A DNA stretch of 64,000 bases from Lucinisca nassula. Lineage: Eukaryota; Mollusca; Bivalvia; Lucinida; Lucinidae. The position numbers and the translations under genes were made by a program. The notes under the pieces are model-generated. The model saw only the letters and a list, made by a program, of their open reading frames with translations, was not told the DNA's origin and did no database searches. Below, one piece after another: positions 28,048-38,619 of this stretch. Position 1 is the stretch's first letter. Every line of letters begins with the position of its first letter. The stretch lies in NCBI GenBank assembly GCA_963580285.1, contig OY757010.1:215060204-215124203 (forward strand), read 5' to 3'.

Positions 28048-28150
28048 TACCCTGCAGGCACAAAACGTTGACTCAACGTTGAACTAACGCTGAAACAATG
28101 TTTTCAACGTTGTTTCAACGTTAGTTCAAAGTTGAGTGCCTGCTGGGTAT
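28048..28150. repeat. Short imperfect palindrome
   Basis: Outer arms GCAGGCAC / GTGCCTGC and inner arms CAACGTTGAACTAACG / CGTTAGTTCAAAGTTG, AAACAACG-type, meet near 28100. No coding. MITE-like or foldback remnant. Confidence 0.5.
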
Positions 28151-28592
28151 AGACTCACAATTATACAAAGGATTAACATCTGATGCTTGGACTGATATTA
28201 GGTATTTGACCAAATGTTTCAGGCACTACCACCCTGTCACCACTAATTACCATGATGAACCCAAGGTCAAGGTCATGAATTTTGGAAATAATCTGATAGT
28301 GAATTTAATAATTTAACTGTTGGTCACTTGTGAATTCAGCTATAAATATGTTAAAGAATGAAATTGGCTCATATCAAAAAGGGTGCAAGTGAAATCAAGA
28401 AGCCAAGCAGCAACGTGCGCCATGCAAAGCCAGAGATAAGGCGTCACCACTCAGACCTTTTGACTCTGTCTGCAACAGGTAGTTTAGAACCATACTTGGT
28501 TTCATCCATCTTAGAATACACAAACAGTACCCAGCAAAACTCCACCTAAAACTTAAGACTAAATCTGCTGTTGGCCACAAAACAGGATATGA

Positions 28593-28858
28593 CATTACAA
28601 AAACACGCCTATACAAATACATTGCCACCTTTATCGCCGAAAAAATGAAAATTTAAGATGAAAAATTGTGACATTTTTCTTATTTCTGCTCAAAATATAA
28701 ATTGTGGGCACTCGTTAGAACCGCCTCATCGAGTACCCACAATCTATATTTTAGAGCAGAAATAAGAAAAATAAGGTATACCCCCGGAAACCCCAGTTTT
28801 ACTGTATAACAGTTGGGTTCAAGGGGGGTCAAAATTATATAGGCGTGTTTTCGTGATG
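28593..28858. mobile_element. MITE, family 4
   Basis: Terminal inverted repeats CATTACAAAAACACGCCTAT and ATAGGCGTGTTTTCGTGATG, and the core palindrome ATTGTGGGCACTCGTTAGAA ... CGAGTACCCACAATCTAT. Complete relatives at 60291-60548 and 62275-62546. Confidence 0.75.
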
Positions 28859-29176
28859 CATATGCAATTTGCAGATGTCTAGTCCTGTTTTCTGGGTATA
28901 GTAAGAAAAATATCAACAATTTGTCGTCCGCTGAATGGGCTTATAGTGTGGTAAAGGTTACACTGGGTGGTCTATAGAATAATAATGTGTTGTACAAAAT
29001 AGTTATGTTCTCATCTTTCTGCATAACTTTAACAATATTTTTCTAACACCCCTAGGTAGGATCATTGGCTACAGGACAGTGAACTTTATATCAACAATCT
29101 TCAAAAGTTCAACCCTGTATTAGTTCTGCTCGATCTGATTAAACTTTTTCATCTTCTCCCATACATAAAAAATGAT
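28859..29176. other. No recognised feature
   Basis: About 300 bp of AT-rich sequence without conserved coding or repeat matches in the window. Confidence 0.4.
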
Positions 29177-29420
29177 ATATGAGCCCCGCCAAGCGAATTT
29201 GGGTCTTCGAGCATTCCGTCATGACAAATTTTAACTGCGCATGCCCAGCCATTCAGAGGGGCCAGGGATACGGCTTTCTGTCTGAAGGTTCCTCTTGATT
29301 CACTGATTGTATGAGCGAGTAGCGAAGGTTCTGGCGAGACTGCGCGGATGCGCAGGCTCTCCTGAACCTTCGCTGCTCGGATAGGCGATAAGTACCAAAA
29401 TCGCTTGACGGGGCCCATAT
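29177..29420. mobile_element. MITE with AGCCCCGCCAAGCGA ends
   Basis: Inverted ends ATATGAGCCCCGCCAAGCGA and TCGCTTGACGGGGCCCATAT (about 29177-29196 and 29401-29420), and inner inverted blocks GCGAAGGTTC / GAACCTTCGC (about 29321 and 29364). The open minus-strand frame across it is a by-product of its GC content. Confidence 0.6.
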
Positions 29421-29787
29421 GATGGAGTCACATCATGTAAAGATGTACCTTTGCATCACACAGTGAGTGATTATTCGTTGAAATGTGCATGACAAGCCAC
29501 TTGAAAGTGTCTCTTTATATCCCTTGCTGCATATTCTTGCGAACTCTTCATTCAAGGAAACAGTTTGATCGTCATAAAGTGCGGCATCCTTCTGATTGGG
29601 ACGTTCTCTGGAGGCCCATGTGCAGGGAGAGTCACCCCCAAGACGCCTACTGTAATGATATGATTATTTTGTAGGCATTGACCCTGCAAATCTGGGGTGT
29701 ATATAATACAAACCATTTGTGTCTCCTAGGGTTAAGGCGAAATTGGAAGAAAGAAAGTGTCAGCAGAAATAACCAATGAGGCTACCT
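29421..29787. other. No recognised feature
   Basis: Contains a short plus-strand frame without recognisable motifs; otherwise unassigned. Confidence 0.35.
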
Positions 29788-29943
29788 CAGGTAAAATTCC
29801 GCTGTTAAGGCCACCTAAAATTAAGACTGAATCTACTTTTAAAAGCTTAGTTATTCTTTGTGTTTTCTACACCCAATGCCTCCTAATAAGAGACCACTTT
29901 TGAACAGTCCCAAAAGTGTGTCTAAATATAGGCAGTTTACTGT
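29788..29943. mobile_element. MITE, family 6 (GACCACC)
   Basis: Ends AGGTAAAATTCCGCTGTTAA and AAATATAGGCAGTTTACTGT, interior GAGACCACTTTTGAACAGTC. The family has ends of the type ACAGTAAAATTCC(GCT/TAT)ATTAAGACCACC. Other copies at 41823, 50743, 50990, 54826 and 62975. Confidence 0.6.
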
Positions 29944-30790
29944 ACTTCAAGGGAAAGAATGTGCTACCTATGATACCAAGAGTGTCTCCGAAAAGATCCA
30001 ATATGTCAACAACTAGATGTACACCATGGTCTCGCCAGCATGTCCATATACGGAAAAAAATCCATTAATACAGATAAATCAAAGCACTGAGAGTACTGGT
30101 GGGTCGATTGTGTCTGAGTGTTGGCTGGGACTGAGGATTTTAACTGTTTCGTTTAACCCTTAAATTCCAGATTTTTTAAACAGAGTAGACCCTGATCAGA
30201 TGCTGTGGCTGATCCGCAGCGTCTGAGCTGGGGCTAAGCCCAGCCCTATTCTATTCAAAAGATATCCCCCCCCCCCCCCCAACAGCGGCTATTTTTTTTT
30301 TAATATAAATAACCGTTTTCCCGACAAATCAGTGATAGTCACATAGATTTTAGCCCCGAAGAGCTTATATGCTTAGTATCTCTATCGACCCAAAAATGAG
30401 CTTACCAAGGTATACCTTAGTGAGTATGTTTATTTTTGCTCAGATTGTGGGTACTGAATATAAATTGTAGATTTTGCTAGAACCGGGTTCTAAAGAGTAC
30501 ATACAATCAATTTTACAAATATATCTATGTTACAAATATAAATAAGGGAGTCTTCAGCAAAAATGTCGTTTTAGGTACATGAAAGCTCGATCACCAGGGT
30601 GTGTTTATGTAAACTCTAGAGAGGCTGTTGTGTTACACTTGTGCAAGGGAAGGTACATTGACTGCACATGACTTTGAGAGTTATGGTTAACTGGAGCGTG
30701 CTGAGACATGTTGTCTTCCTGTTGACACTTCAGTTAATGTTTCGTCCTGTTGTAGAGGTTGCGTATCACTGCTTGTTAATTTAGTAATAG
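29944..30790. other. Mostly unassigned; one MITE-like palindrome and a poly-C run
   Basis: 30155-30240 has a decayed family 2 core (AGACCCTGATCAGATGCTGT ... GCGTCTGAGC). 30266-30280 is a run of C. 30425-30550 carries a weak family 4-type inverted pair. The rest is unrecognised. Confidence 0.45.
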
Positions 30791-30960
30791 ATTGCGCTGC
30801 AGGGTGCTTCCGCTCAGAGCTGACACCGACCGGTTTCTTTGTGCGGTAGGACTTGAGATATCATTACATCTCAAAGTTGAGTAAAAGTACCACAAAATTG
30901 GAATCTCCAAAATGACCTAAATAATATTGATGTGGACGTAATACCTCAACACAAGCAATT
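30791..30960 (+). mobile_element. SINE family S, diverged fragment
   Basis: Retains GCAGGGTGCTTCCGCTCAGA, GACTTGAGATATCATTACAT, TACCACAAAATTGGAATCTC and ACGTAATACCTCAACACAAG with internal deletions; older than the other copies. Confidence 0.55.
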
Positions 30961-31111
30961 AAACTCATTTAACTTCCAGATACTTTGTTTTGGGAGATCT
31001 TTGTATTATTAAGGGATCCGAGGGTTTAGTTTATATTGCAGGAATGAATTTTCTTTTTTGGATTTTATCGATGTGTAAACTCCGGCGAATTATTCATGTG
31101 TGTGTAAATTG

Positions 31112-31250
31112 CACGACCCGCAGAAAAAGCGACCGACTGAAGTCGGTTGATTTTCTAAGAGTGCCCTAAAATCACCATTAGTTGGCCATCCAAACCACAA
31201 AAAAAAGTTCTGATGGCAAAATTGAGTAGAGTATGGCATCCATGCTAATT
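31112..31250 (-). repeat. Foldback-family terminus
   Basis: TTGCACGACCCGCAGAAAAA, the hairpin ACCGACTGAAGTCGGT, and CTAAGAGTGCCCTAAAATCA are the reverse of the terminus at 36775-36848 and 52580-52646. The adjoining ATGGCAAAATTGAGTAGAGT then GCATCCATGCTAA is the reverse of 35741-35779. The two loci are therefore related ends of a larger inverted structure. Confidence 0.6.
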
Positions 31251-31265
31251 GTGTTCTTTAGTGTG

Positions 31266-31596
31266 TGTGTGTGTGAATTCGGGTTTAACGTCGCTTTCAA
31301 CAATTTTTCAGTCATACCACGACGTTGTCTGGTTGCGACAGGGAGCTCAATGCTCACTTTTATAGTGCTGCCTCACTGAAGTATCATGTCCCAGACACAT
31401 TACATGATACCACACCAAGTCACATTATCCTGACACTGGATCGACCAGTCCTAGCTCTACCCCGTAAATCTGAGTGCCAAACGAGGAGCAGCTAGTACCA
31501 TTTTTAACGACTTTGGTATGTCGCGGCCCGGGATCGAACCCGTGACCTCCCGTTCCCCGGAGCGGACACTCTACCAACTGAGCTATCGGGGCCGGT
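31266..31596 (-). mobile_element. tRNA-derived SINE family I, complete, 18-bp target duplication
   Basis: ATTGTGTTCTTTAGTGTG occurs at 31248-31265 and 31597-31614. On the minus strand the head reads GGCCCCGATAGCTCAGTTGG (box A at 31585-31569) and GGTTCGATCCC (box B at 31540-31530). The body and a GAATTC...GTGTGTG end follow. The acceptor stem of a real tRNA is not formed (5' GGCCCCG has no partner), so this is a SINE head, not a tRNA gene. Confidence 0.9.
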
Positions 31597-31614
31597 ATTG
31601 TGTTCTTTAGTGTG

Positions 31615-32198
31615 TTGCAAAAGTGATAGGGGTGGATGCCACTTCTGAAAATGCCCCTGGGCCTCAGAATTAGGTCAAAGGTCAAATGAGTGCAAAAATA
31701 CATTAAAATGTGTACATACTGGTATTTGTACCCGCTCTCTATCTAAGCAGAACAAATAAAGTTACTTAAAACACCAGCAATGTACTAAGGACATATTATT
31801 GATGCATCATATGTGAGAAAAAAAGTTGTACCATAGATTTGGCCAAGGTCAAAGGTCATTTAAGTGCATATTTCCTTTAAATATGCATCAATATTTATTG
31901 TACAAAGGGTTATCTAGTATGTCAACTGAAACAAAGTCAAATGAATTGCCATTTCCTTATCTAGGAAGCATAAAATCCACACATTATACTAACAGCATAA
32001 TGGCCAACCTAATCAGCCTTAGGTCAAAGGTCATTTAAGTACATATTTGGCAAAATATGTTTATTTTGCAAAATACATGTGCATTATTATAAATAACATT
32101 CCAAAGCATCTTTCTTACTAATATCAAGGATATTGTATTATGATGGAAACATATCTAATGATAACACAAGTGGGTCATCATCAAAGGTCATGTGCAGC
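31615..32198. repeat. Diverged internal part of the foldback complex
   Basis: TGAGTGCAAAAATACATT, AATTAGGTCAAAGGTCAAAT and GTGGATGCCACTTCTGAAAA are reverse relatives of 35640-35710. Repeated GTCAAAGGTCATTTAAGT motifs (31848, 32023, 32170) suggest a decayed tandem organisation. Confidence 0.45.
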
Positions 32199-32199
32199 T

Positions 32200-32817
32200 A
32201 CTGTAAAACACTTATATTTGGCGGTCATTTTATTTTGGTGCTATTTGCGGTCAAGAAAAAAAAACACGCCAAAATAAAAATCCGCCAATAAAGCTCAAAT
32301 AGTGCGAGAGAATACACTTGATTCTACACATCACAATTATGAAGTGTCAATCGTCGTAGGCATCATTGGTGACAAAAGAAAAAGTGTATTTACTTCTTTA
32401 GAAATCGAAATAAAGGAAGGCAATGTTCAAGCCATAAGACCGCTCAAAACGGCTGAATGAAAACAAACACACCTTGAGAGTTATTGTCAAATTTGTGGAT
32501 ATAATTAATAGTTGATTGATGGCTTCAACTGTGAGCTCAATAGGATGGGTGAACCATTCAGATAAGAGGAAAGTGACACACTTCCAGACAGACCTTTGGA
32601 TTACCAAATTATCACATTGGGTTAATCATGCAGTGACCACAAAACCTTTAACTAATTACCAGTTTCCGCATGACGCTGTTGATGATCTTTGTCATCTTAC
32701 ATGGCTTTTGAGATTCAATCGATTTCTTTTCTTCGGAAATCGAGAATCCGCCAAAATATAAATCTGCGCAAAAGGACCGCCAAAATTTTATGCCGCTAAA
32801 TTTAAGTGTTTAACAGT
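32200..32817. mobile_element. Inverted-end element with GGCGGTC/GACCGCC termini
   Basis: Left end TACTGTAAAACACTTATATT then TGGCGGTCATTTTA; right end GGACCGCCAAAATTTTATGC, then AAATTTAAGTGTTTAACAGTA. Ends are inverted relatives with mismatches. No recognisable coding inside. Its right part is duplicated in tandem next door. Confidence 0.6.
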
Positions 32818-33145
32818 ATTCAAAGTTTGTATTTTACAAGATGCCATTTCATTTTAAGAGCCGTAAAACTGTAAAATCTCTGTTAGAAGACCATGCTAAT
32901 TACCACAGTTTTCCCATCATGCTGTTGATGATCTTTGTCATCTTACATGGCTTTTGAGATTCAACCGATTTCTTTTCTTCGGAAATCGAGAATCCGCCAA
33001 AATATAAATCTGCGAAAAGGACCGCCAAAATTTTATGCCGCTAAATTTAAGTGTTTAACAGTATTCAAAGTTTGTATTTTACAAGATGCCATTTCATTTT
33101 AAGAGCCGAAATCTCTGCTAGAAGACCATGCTCTAATAACAGCCC
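32658..33145 (+). repeat. 245-bp tandem duplication
   Basis: GTTGATGATCTTTGTCATCT starts at 32678 and again at 32923. The unit includes the right end of the preceding element and AGATGCCATTTCATTTTAAG. The two copies differ by a few substitutions and small indels. The second copy runs into a poly-C stretch (about 33143-33159). Confidence 0.8.
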
Positions 33146-33893
33146 CCCCCCCCCCCCCGCATTTTTTGGTAACTCTCAGAAAAATACCAGCCTCCAATAA
33201 ACGCCCACTTTACTCCCATGTTTGTTTGTTTGTTTGATTTGAGGTTTAACGTCCCCGTCAACAATGTAAAGGTCATTTTGGAGACGTTGCTTCCAATTTT
33301 GTGGGACTTTTACCCGACATTGAGATGAAATGACATCTCAAGCCCTGTCGCCCAATAAAACCAATAGGGTTTATTAACATGGACGGTCCACCTCGCACCG
33401 CGGTTCCTGGACAGGCTTAGATCCTCTAAGCGGTTTACCAGTACTAGTGTGCGGGCCGGATTCAGCTCTGCGTGGAAGCATCATGCAGCCCATATATATC
33501 TTCAAGCCCCTATGGGCGGGGGCCACTTCTCCCATGTTGATTCATAGGAACTTTTTGTGACATTGTGACATGGTCGGAAATTAAACAAGTTAAACAAAAT
33601 GACTTCAGGTCTTACGTATTTTTCCATGTTTGACACGAAATGAGAAAATGTTGATGATATTCGCTTTAGTGAAGAAAGGGGAGGTAACTACTATTATAGT
33701 CTAAAACAAGGCTATTATATCACCAGTCATTTTCTGAGAAACAAGATGGCAGCCATAAGAACGCGAGTGTTTTGGACCGTCGTATGCGAACTGCAGGTTT
33801 CTATAGCCTCTAATTAACGCCCACCCCCCTCTTCAAGAAAGGTAATGATTCTAATAAACGCCCAGGCATCTATTAGAGATTTTACGGTATCTG
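32870..33893. mobile_element. Possible MITE with CTGTAAAATCTCT ends, split by a SINE
   Basis: Left ACTGTAAAATCTCTGTTAGA and right TCTATTAGAGATTTTACGGT are inverted. The interior has two AATAAACGCCCA phrases. SINE copy 10 sits inside. Confidence 0.45.
33221..33522 (-). mobile_element. SINE-like family S (copy 10), target duplication
   Basis: CCACTTTACTCCCATG (33205-33220) and CCACTTCTCCCATG (33523-33536) flank it, identical except for two bases. Tail TTTGTTTGTTTGTTTG on the left shows minus orientation. Confidence 0.85.
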
Positions 33894-33902
33894 ATTTTTC
33901 AG

Positions 33903-34495
33903 TAAGGTCATTTGTCATTCAGCCACCAAGTTTGCTGTATGTGTTACAGAAAGACAAGGCAGGCTTCCTACGTTATATCGGTTACCTAAACTTCATAAAA
34001 AAACATACAAAGCACTATTTATTGCGAATTCATGCTCTTGTACCACCACTGAACTTTCCAATTATTAATTTCATGTTTTACTGCCATCAAATAAAAACAT
34101 GTGATTAAATATTCTTTGAAAGATCAGGGAGACACCAGTTTTGGTCTATAAAAATTCTAATGAAGTTTTACATAAATTGAAATCCAGACGTTTTCGTGTT
34201 TCAAGTCTGTCTACTTATGATTTTCCACCCTTTACACTACAATTCCTCACAATGTTATAAAAGAAAAACTTAATGGTTTAATTGAATGGACATTGTATAG
34301 GGAAGACTCCATCTATCTTGCAAGTAATGTTAACAGACATAACATAACATAACATCCTTTATTACACTCAGTAATCTTAGAAATGCCTTTTTCACTTCTG
34401 AAGAGCATAACAATTATACTTTATGATCATGTCAGAAAGTGTGTGAAGCCCTCATCTTTCCAATTGACAATATTTACATATAGTGCTATCAGAAA
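33903..34495 (+). pseudogene. Old Naiad PLE RT fragment
   Basis: Plus-strand pieces align with copy A: VICHSATKFAVCV, LPTLYRLPKLHKKTYKALFI, ANSCSCTTTELS, then after frameshifts SLSTYDFS and TLYREDSIYLASNV. After a short insertion of (AACAT)n-containing sequence (about 34330-34380) it resumes with LRNAFFTS and SCQKVCEA-like. It lacks the catalytic YLDD region. It shows the undamaged reading across the site where copy A lost a base near 20255. Diverged and dead. Confidence 0.75.
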
Positions 34496-34559
34496 AGAAA
34501 ATTGCTTTACAGATCCGCGAAAATATTTGCAAGTTTCAGAGTTATGGAAGGGACATGAA

Positions 34560-35292
34560 TTATTACTGTACTTAGTTTATTTCAAGTGCCATTTTTCAAT
34601 GTTCAAAGGGCAATAAATCCAAAAGTAGACAATCCAGAGTTATGGTTAATGCGCTCTGCACATCCTCTTATAGTGCTTCACATTTGTGTGAAGTTTCATG
34701 AAAATACCTCAAACGGTTTTTGAGTTATGAAGCGGACACGGTTAAAATTGTCATTTTTCAATGTTCAAAGGGCAATAACTCCAAAAGTAGGCAATCCAGA
34801 GTTATGCTTCATGTGCTCTGCACATCGTCTCATAGTGCTTTACATTTGTGTGAAGTGTGATGAAAATACCTCAAACGGTTTTTGAGTTATCATGAATAAC
34901 GGAATTACGGTTGACATTTTTCAATGTTCAAAGGGCAATAACTCCAAAAGTAGGCAACCCAGAGTTATGGTTCATGCGCTCTGCACAGCGTCTCATAGTG
35001 CTTTACATTTGTGTGAAGTTTTCTTGTAAATACCTCAAACAGATTTTGAGTTATGAATAACGGAATTACGGTTGCCATTTTTCAATGTTCAAAGGGCAAT
35101 AACTCCAAAAGTAGGCAATCCAGAGTTATGTTTCATGCACTCTGCACATCGTCTCATGATACTTTATATTTGTGTGAAGTTTCATGAAAATACCTCGAAC
35201 GGTTTTTGAGTTATCATGAATGACGGAATTACAGAATCACAGAAGGACAAGGCAAATCCAATATAGCCCCTACTTTTTCAAAGCGGGGCTAT
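34560..35292 (+). repeat. Tandem array of ~160-bp units with terminal hairpin
   Basis: CAATGTTCAAAGGGCAATAA starts at about 34597, 34758, 34925 and 35085. Units contain CAATCCAGAGTTATG, GCTCTGCACATCGTCTCATA, GTGTGAAGTTTCATGAAAAT and CGGTTTTTGAGTTATGAATA. The array closes with a hairpin TATAGCCCC / GGGGCTATA at 35263-35292. Confidence 0.8.
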
Positions 35293-35790
35293 AAACATAA
35301 GTCAATACCTGTCTGACAGACATCCTGGATGCCAACTTAATGAATTTAAATCTGTCTTTGACAATCATATACACGTAACAAATGTATTTGTAATATTTTG
35401 ATAATAAATACTGGTCATCAACACATCCTTATGCTAAATATGACAAACTTTGATTAGATAACATCCATTTTTCACGAGTTTTGTACTTAAATGACCCCTG
35501 TGAGACTGACATACTTTGAGGGTACATTTAAAATAATTTTCCTTTGCTCTCTGCACCCGAGTAGTTTTATGGTGATTTTAAGCAAGCAATTTCCCGAAAT
35601 ATGTGTTAAAAGAGAGTAATGAGTAGTTTCATGCTTAGTTTGCACTCATTTGACCTTTGACCTACTTCTGAGCCTCAGACGCATTTCCAGACGTGGCATC
35701 CATCCCTATGATTGTTGACACACATCAAGGATAACATTTAGCATGGGTGCCATACTCTACTCAATTTTGCCATCAAAAGTAAAAACCAGT

Positions 35791-37603
35791 GCTTCAGCTG
35801 AAGTGCACGACCCGCCGGATGCTTTTAGCTTTATGAGTGTTACCATATATGGGTATGGCGGCCATTTTGGTCATGTGACCTGGACCTAAAACGGTTCCCC
35901 CAATAAATGCGTCTTATCGTAAGGAGCAAAAATATATCTTATACTTTAGTACTATATTCTGAATCGTTTGCAGGATAAAATGCATTCACACTTTTCCAAT
36001 ACAAAAGCATATGTGTCAAAGTTTGACCTAGGCACAAAGAAGGTCAAAGTCAACCCAGGATCACCATTTTAGCAATTTATGATGGGCCTACGTCCCATAT
36101 GTTATTTATCAAGTTTCGTGGAAATCTGCCCAGTGGTTCTGGAGAATACTATTTTTGAAGGGTTTTTACCATATATGGCTTAGCGGCCATTTTTTGTCAT
36201 GTGACCTGGACCGCATGAGCAAATTTTGGTTCCCCCCATCCCATAGAGGCTCCATATGAAATTTGACTTCAATCGGCCCAACGGTTTCCGAGGAGAAGCA
36301 GTTCGAAAATTTTCGCATTTTTCGCCTCGGCAAGGCTATACTAAATGGAATGTAATATTTCGCAAGTTCATTGGTTAGATCTCATTGATATCTATCGGTA
36401 TGCCAAAAATTGTTTAAATATTCCAAGCGGTTAAGTCACTATCACCAATTTTCACAAACGGGTTATGGACGGACAGACAGACCATATATGGCTTGGCGGC
36501 CATTTTGGTCATGTGACCTGGACCCCATGAGCAAATTTTGGTTTCCCCCATCCCATAGAGGCTCCATATGAAATTTGACTTCAATCGGCCCAACGGTTTC
36601 CGAGGAGAAGCAGTTCGAAAATTTTCACATTTTTCGCCTCGGCGAGGCTATACTAAATATCTATCAGTATGCCAAAAATTGTTTAAATATTCCAAGCGGT
36701 TAAGTCACTATCACCAATTTTCACAAACGGGTTACGGACGGACAGACAGAATGACAGACTGACAGAATGACAGAATGACACGGTGATTTTAGGGCACTTA
36801 GAAAATCAACCGACTTCAGTCGGTCGCTTTTTCTGCGGGTCGTGCAATATCAATCTTTTTTGGGATTGGATGGCCAACTACATGTCATTCTGTCAGTCTG
36901 TCATTCTGTCAGTCTGTCTGTCCGTCCGTAACCCGTTTGTGAAAATTGGTGATAGTGACTTAACGGCTTGGAATATTTAAACAATTTTTGGCATACTGAT
37001 ATATATCAATGAGATCTAACCAATGAACTTGCGAAATATTACATTCCATTTAGTATAGCCTCGCCGAGGCGAAAAATGTGAAAATTATTGAACTGCTTCT
37101 CCTCGGAAAACGTTGGGCCGATTGAAGTCAAATTTCATATGGAGCCTCTATGGGACGGGGGAAACCAAAATTTGCTCATGGGGTCCAGGTCACATGACCA
37201 AAATGGCCGCCAAGCCATATATGGTAAAAACCCTTCAAAAATAGTATTCTCCAGAACCACTGGGCAGATTTCCACGAAACTTGATAAATAGCATCTGGGA
37301 CGTAGGCCCATCATAAATTGCTAAAATGGTGACCCTGGGTTGACCATGACCTTCTTTGTGCCTAGGTCAAACTTTGACACATATGCTTTTGTATTGGAAA
37401 AGTGAGAATGCATTTTATCCTGCAAACGATTCAGAATACAGTACTAAAGTATAAGATATATTTTTGCTCCTTACGATAAGGCGCATTTATTGGGGGAACC
37501 GTTTTATGTCCAGGTCACATGACCAAAATGGCCGCCATACCCATATATGGTAACACTCATAAAGCTAAAAAGCATCCGGCGAGTCGTGCACTTCAGCTGA
37601 AGC
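35791..37603. repeat. Foldback-like element: ~1-kb inverted arms with internal tandem units
   Basis: Left arm 35791-36780 and right arm 36890-37603 are reverse complements. Shared blocks, left reading: CTTCAGCTGAAGTGCACGAC, GTATGGCGGCCATTTTGGTC, AATCGTTTGCAGGATAAAAT, GACCTAGGCACAAAGAAGGT, CAATCGGCCCAACGGTTTCC, ACAAACGGGTTA and CGGACGGACAGACAGA. The left arm has two copies of the ~310-bp CCATATATGGCTTGGCGGCC unit and the right arm one. The spacer (36781-36889) holds the terminus GATTTTAGGGCAC, hairpin ACCGACTTCAGTCGGT and GCGGGTCGTGCA. Both termini share TGCACGACCCGC next to a perfect palindrome. No coding. Confidence 0.75.
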
Positions 37604-37604
37604 T

Positions 37605-37903
37605 CTGGTTCGGGTTTAAAGTCGCTTTCAACAATTTTTCAGTCATATCACGACGGTGTCTGATTGCGACAGGGAGCTCAATGCTTACTTTTATAGTGCT
37701 GCCTCACTGAAGTATCATGTCCCAGTCACATTATCCTGACACTGGGTCGACCAGTCCTAGTTCTACCCCGTAAATCTGAGTGCCAAGCGAGGAGCAGCTA
37801 GTTCCATTGTTAACGACTTTGGTATGTCGCGGCCCGGGATCGAACCCGTGACCTTCCGTTCCCCGGAGCGGACACTCTATCAACTGAGCTATCGGGGCCG
37901 GTG
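37605..37903 (-). mobile_element. tRNA-derived SINE family I
   Basis: Same body and tRNA-like head as 31266-31596 (minus-strand TAGCTCAGTTGATAGAG, GGTTCGATCCC). It sits directly at the right end of the foldback element. No target duplication recognised. Confidence 0.8.
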
Positions 37904-37924
37904 GCGAATTATTCATAAAAGCTT

Positions 37925-38360
37925 CATGCTAAATAGAAGTGATAGCAGTGATCAGGAATCGATGCAATTAACCCACAGCTCCCATCAGAGATGTCAAAGG
38001 GAAAGAAACACAAACACGAAACAACCAGACGCCAACGGAAACACCAACAGTGGATAGCCAAAAGGGCAGCCACTTTCCCACAAGTGGCCAATTGGCTACC
38101 CAAAACAAAATGTTATAAGCGACACACACACTCAAAGACAAGCCATAACAAAAATAAACCACGACAGTGAGTGAGTGAGTTTGAGTTTTACGTCCCACCA
38201 ACAGCTAAGGTCATACGGAGACGGGACCTCGGTTTAAAGACTCATCCGAAAGTCTGAAGAAGCCCGGGATCGATCCTGCGATCCCTGGTTTACAAGGCGA
38301 GTAGCGTAACCACTGCACCACGGAGGCTTCTAATAAACCACGACAGAAGAACCGCCTTAA
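37925..38360 (-). repeat. Diverged PLE 3' UTR, split by SINE family B
   Basis: Shares GATCAGGAAT(C/T)GAT(G/A)CAATTAAC, GTCAAAGGGAAAGAAA, CACTTTCCCACAA, GATA(A/C)ACACAC-type spacing and CAGAAGA(A/G)CCGCCTT with the 3' ends of PLE copies A and B, in the same minus orientation. It is an older insertion of a related PLE; no coding part remains. Confidence 0.7.
38168..38331 (-). mobile_element. SINE family B, complete, 15-bp target duplication
   Basis: AATAAACCACGACAG at 38153-38167 and 38332-38346. On the minus strand the head reads CTCCGTGGTGCAGTGGTTAC and GGATCGATCCC, followed by GACTTTCGGATGAGTCTTTA, TGACCTTAGCTGTTGGTGGG and an (ACTC)n end. Confidence 0.9.
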
Positions 38361-38619
38361 ATTTATGAGGGATTCGCCGGAGTTAATCCATCGATAAAAT
38401 AGACAAATAATAATTCATTCCTTATAATTCCAACTTTGACATAGAAATGTTAATAATGCCACGAAAATGATAAATTTTAGGAATTATTTCGAAAGCGTAA
38501 GAAAGAACTTAACAACTGCCACGGCGGAATGATTATTCAATTAAAAAGCAGTCATCCTTGAAAGAAACCCGGTGCGAAAGAACGTCAAGACTTTGAATTC
38601 AATTTGTCTTCTTACATTT

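Noticed and set aside
29149..29418. 89-residue minus-strand frame
   Set aside because: It coincides with a MITE and shows no conserved motif.
31530..31596. tRNA gene on the minus strand
   Set aside because: Box A and B are good but the acceptor stem does not pair and the sequence is the head of a repeated SINE with a target duplication.
34339..34360. CRISPR-like short repeats (AACAT)n
   Set aside because: Simple microsatellite; no spacers and a eukaryotic context.
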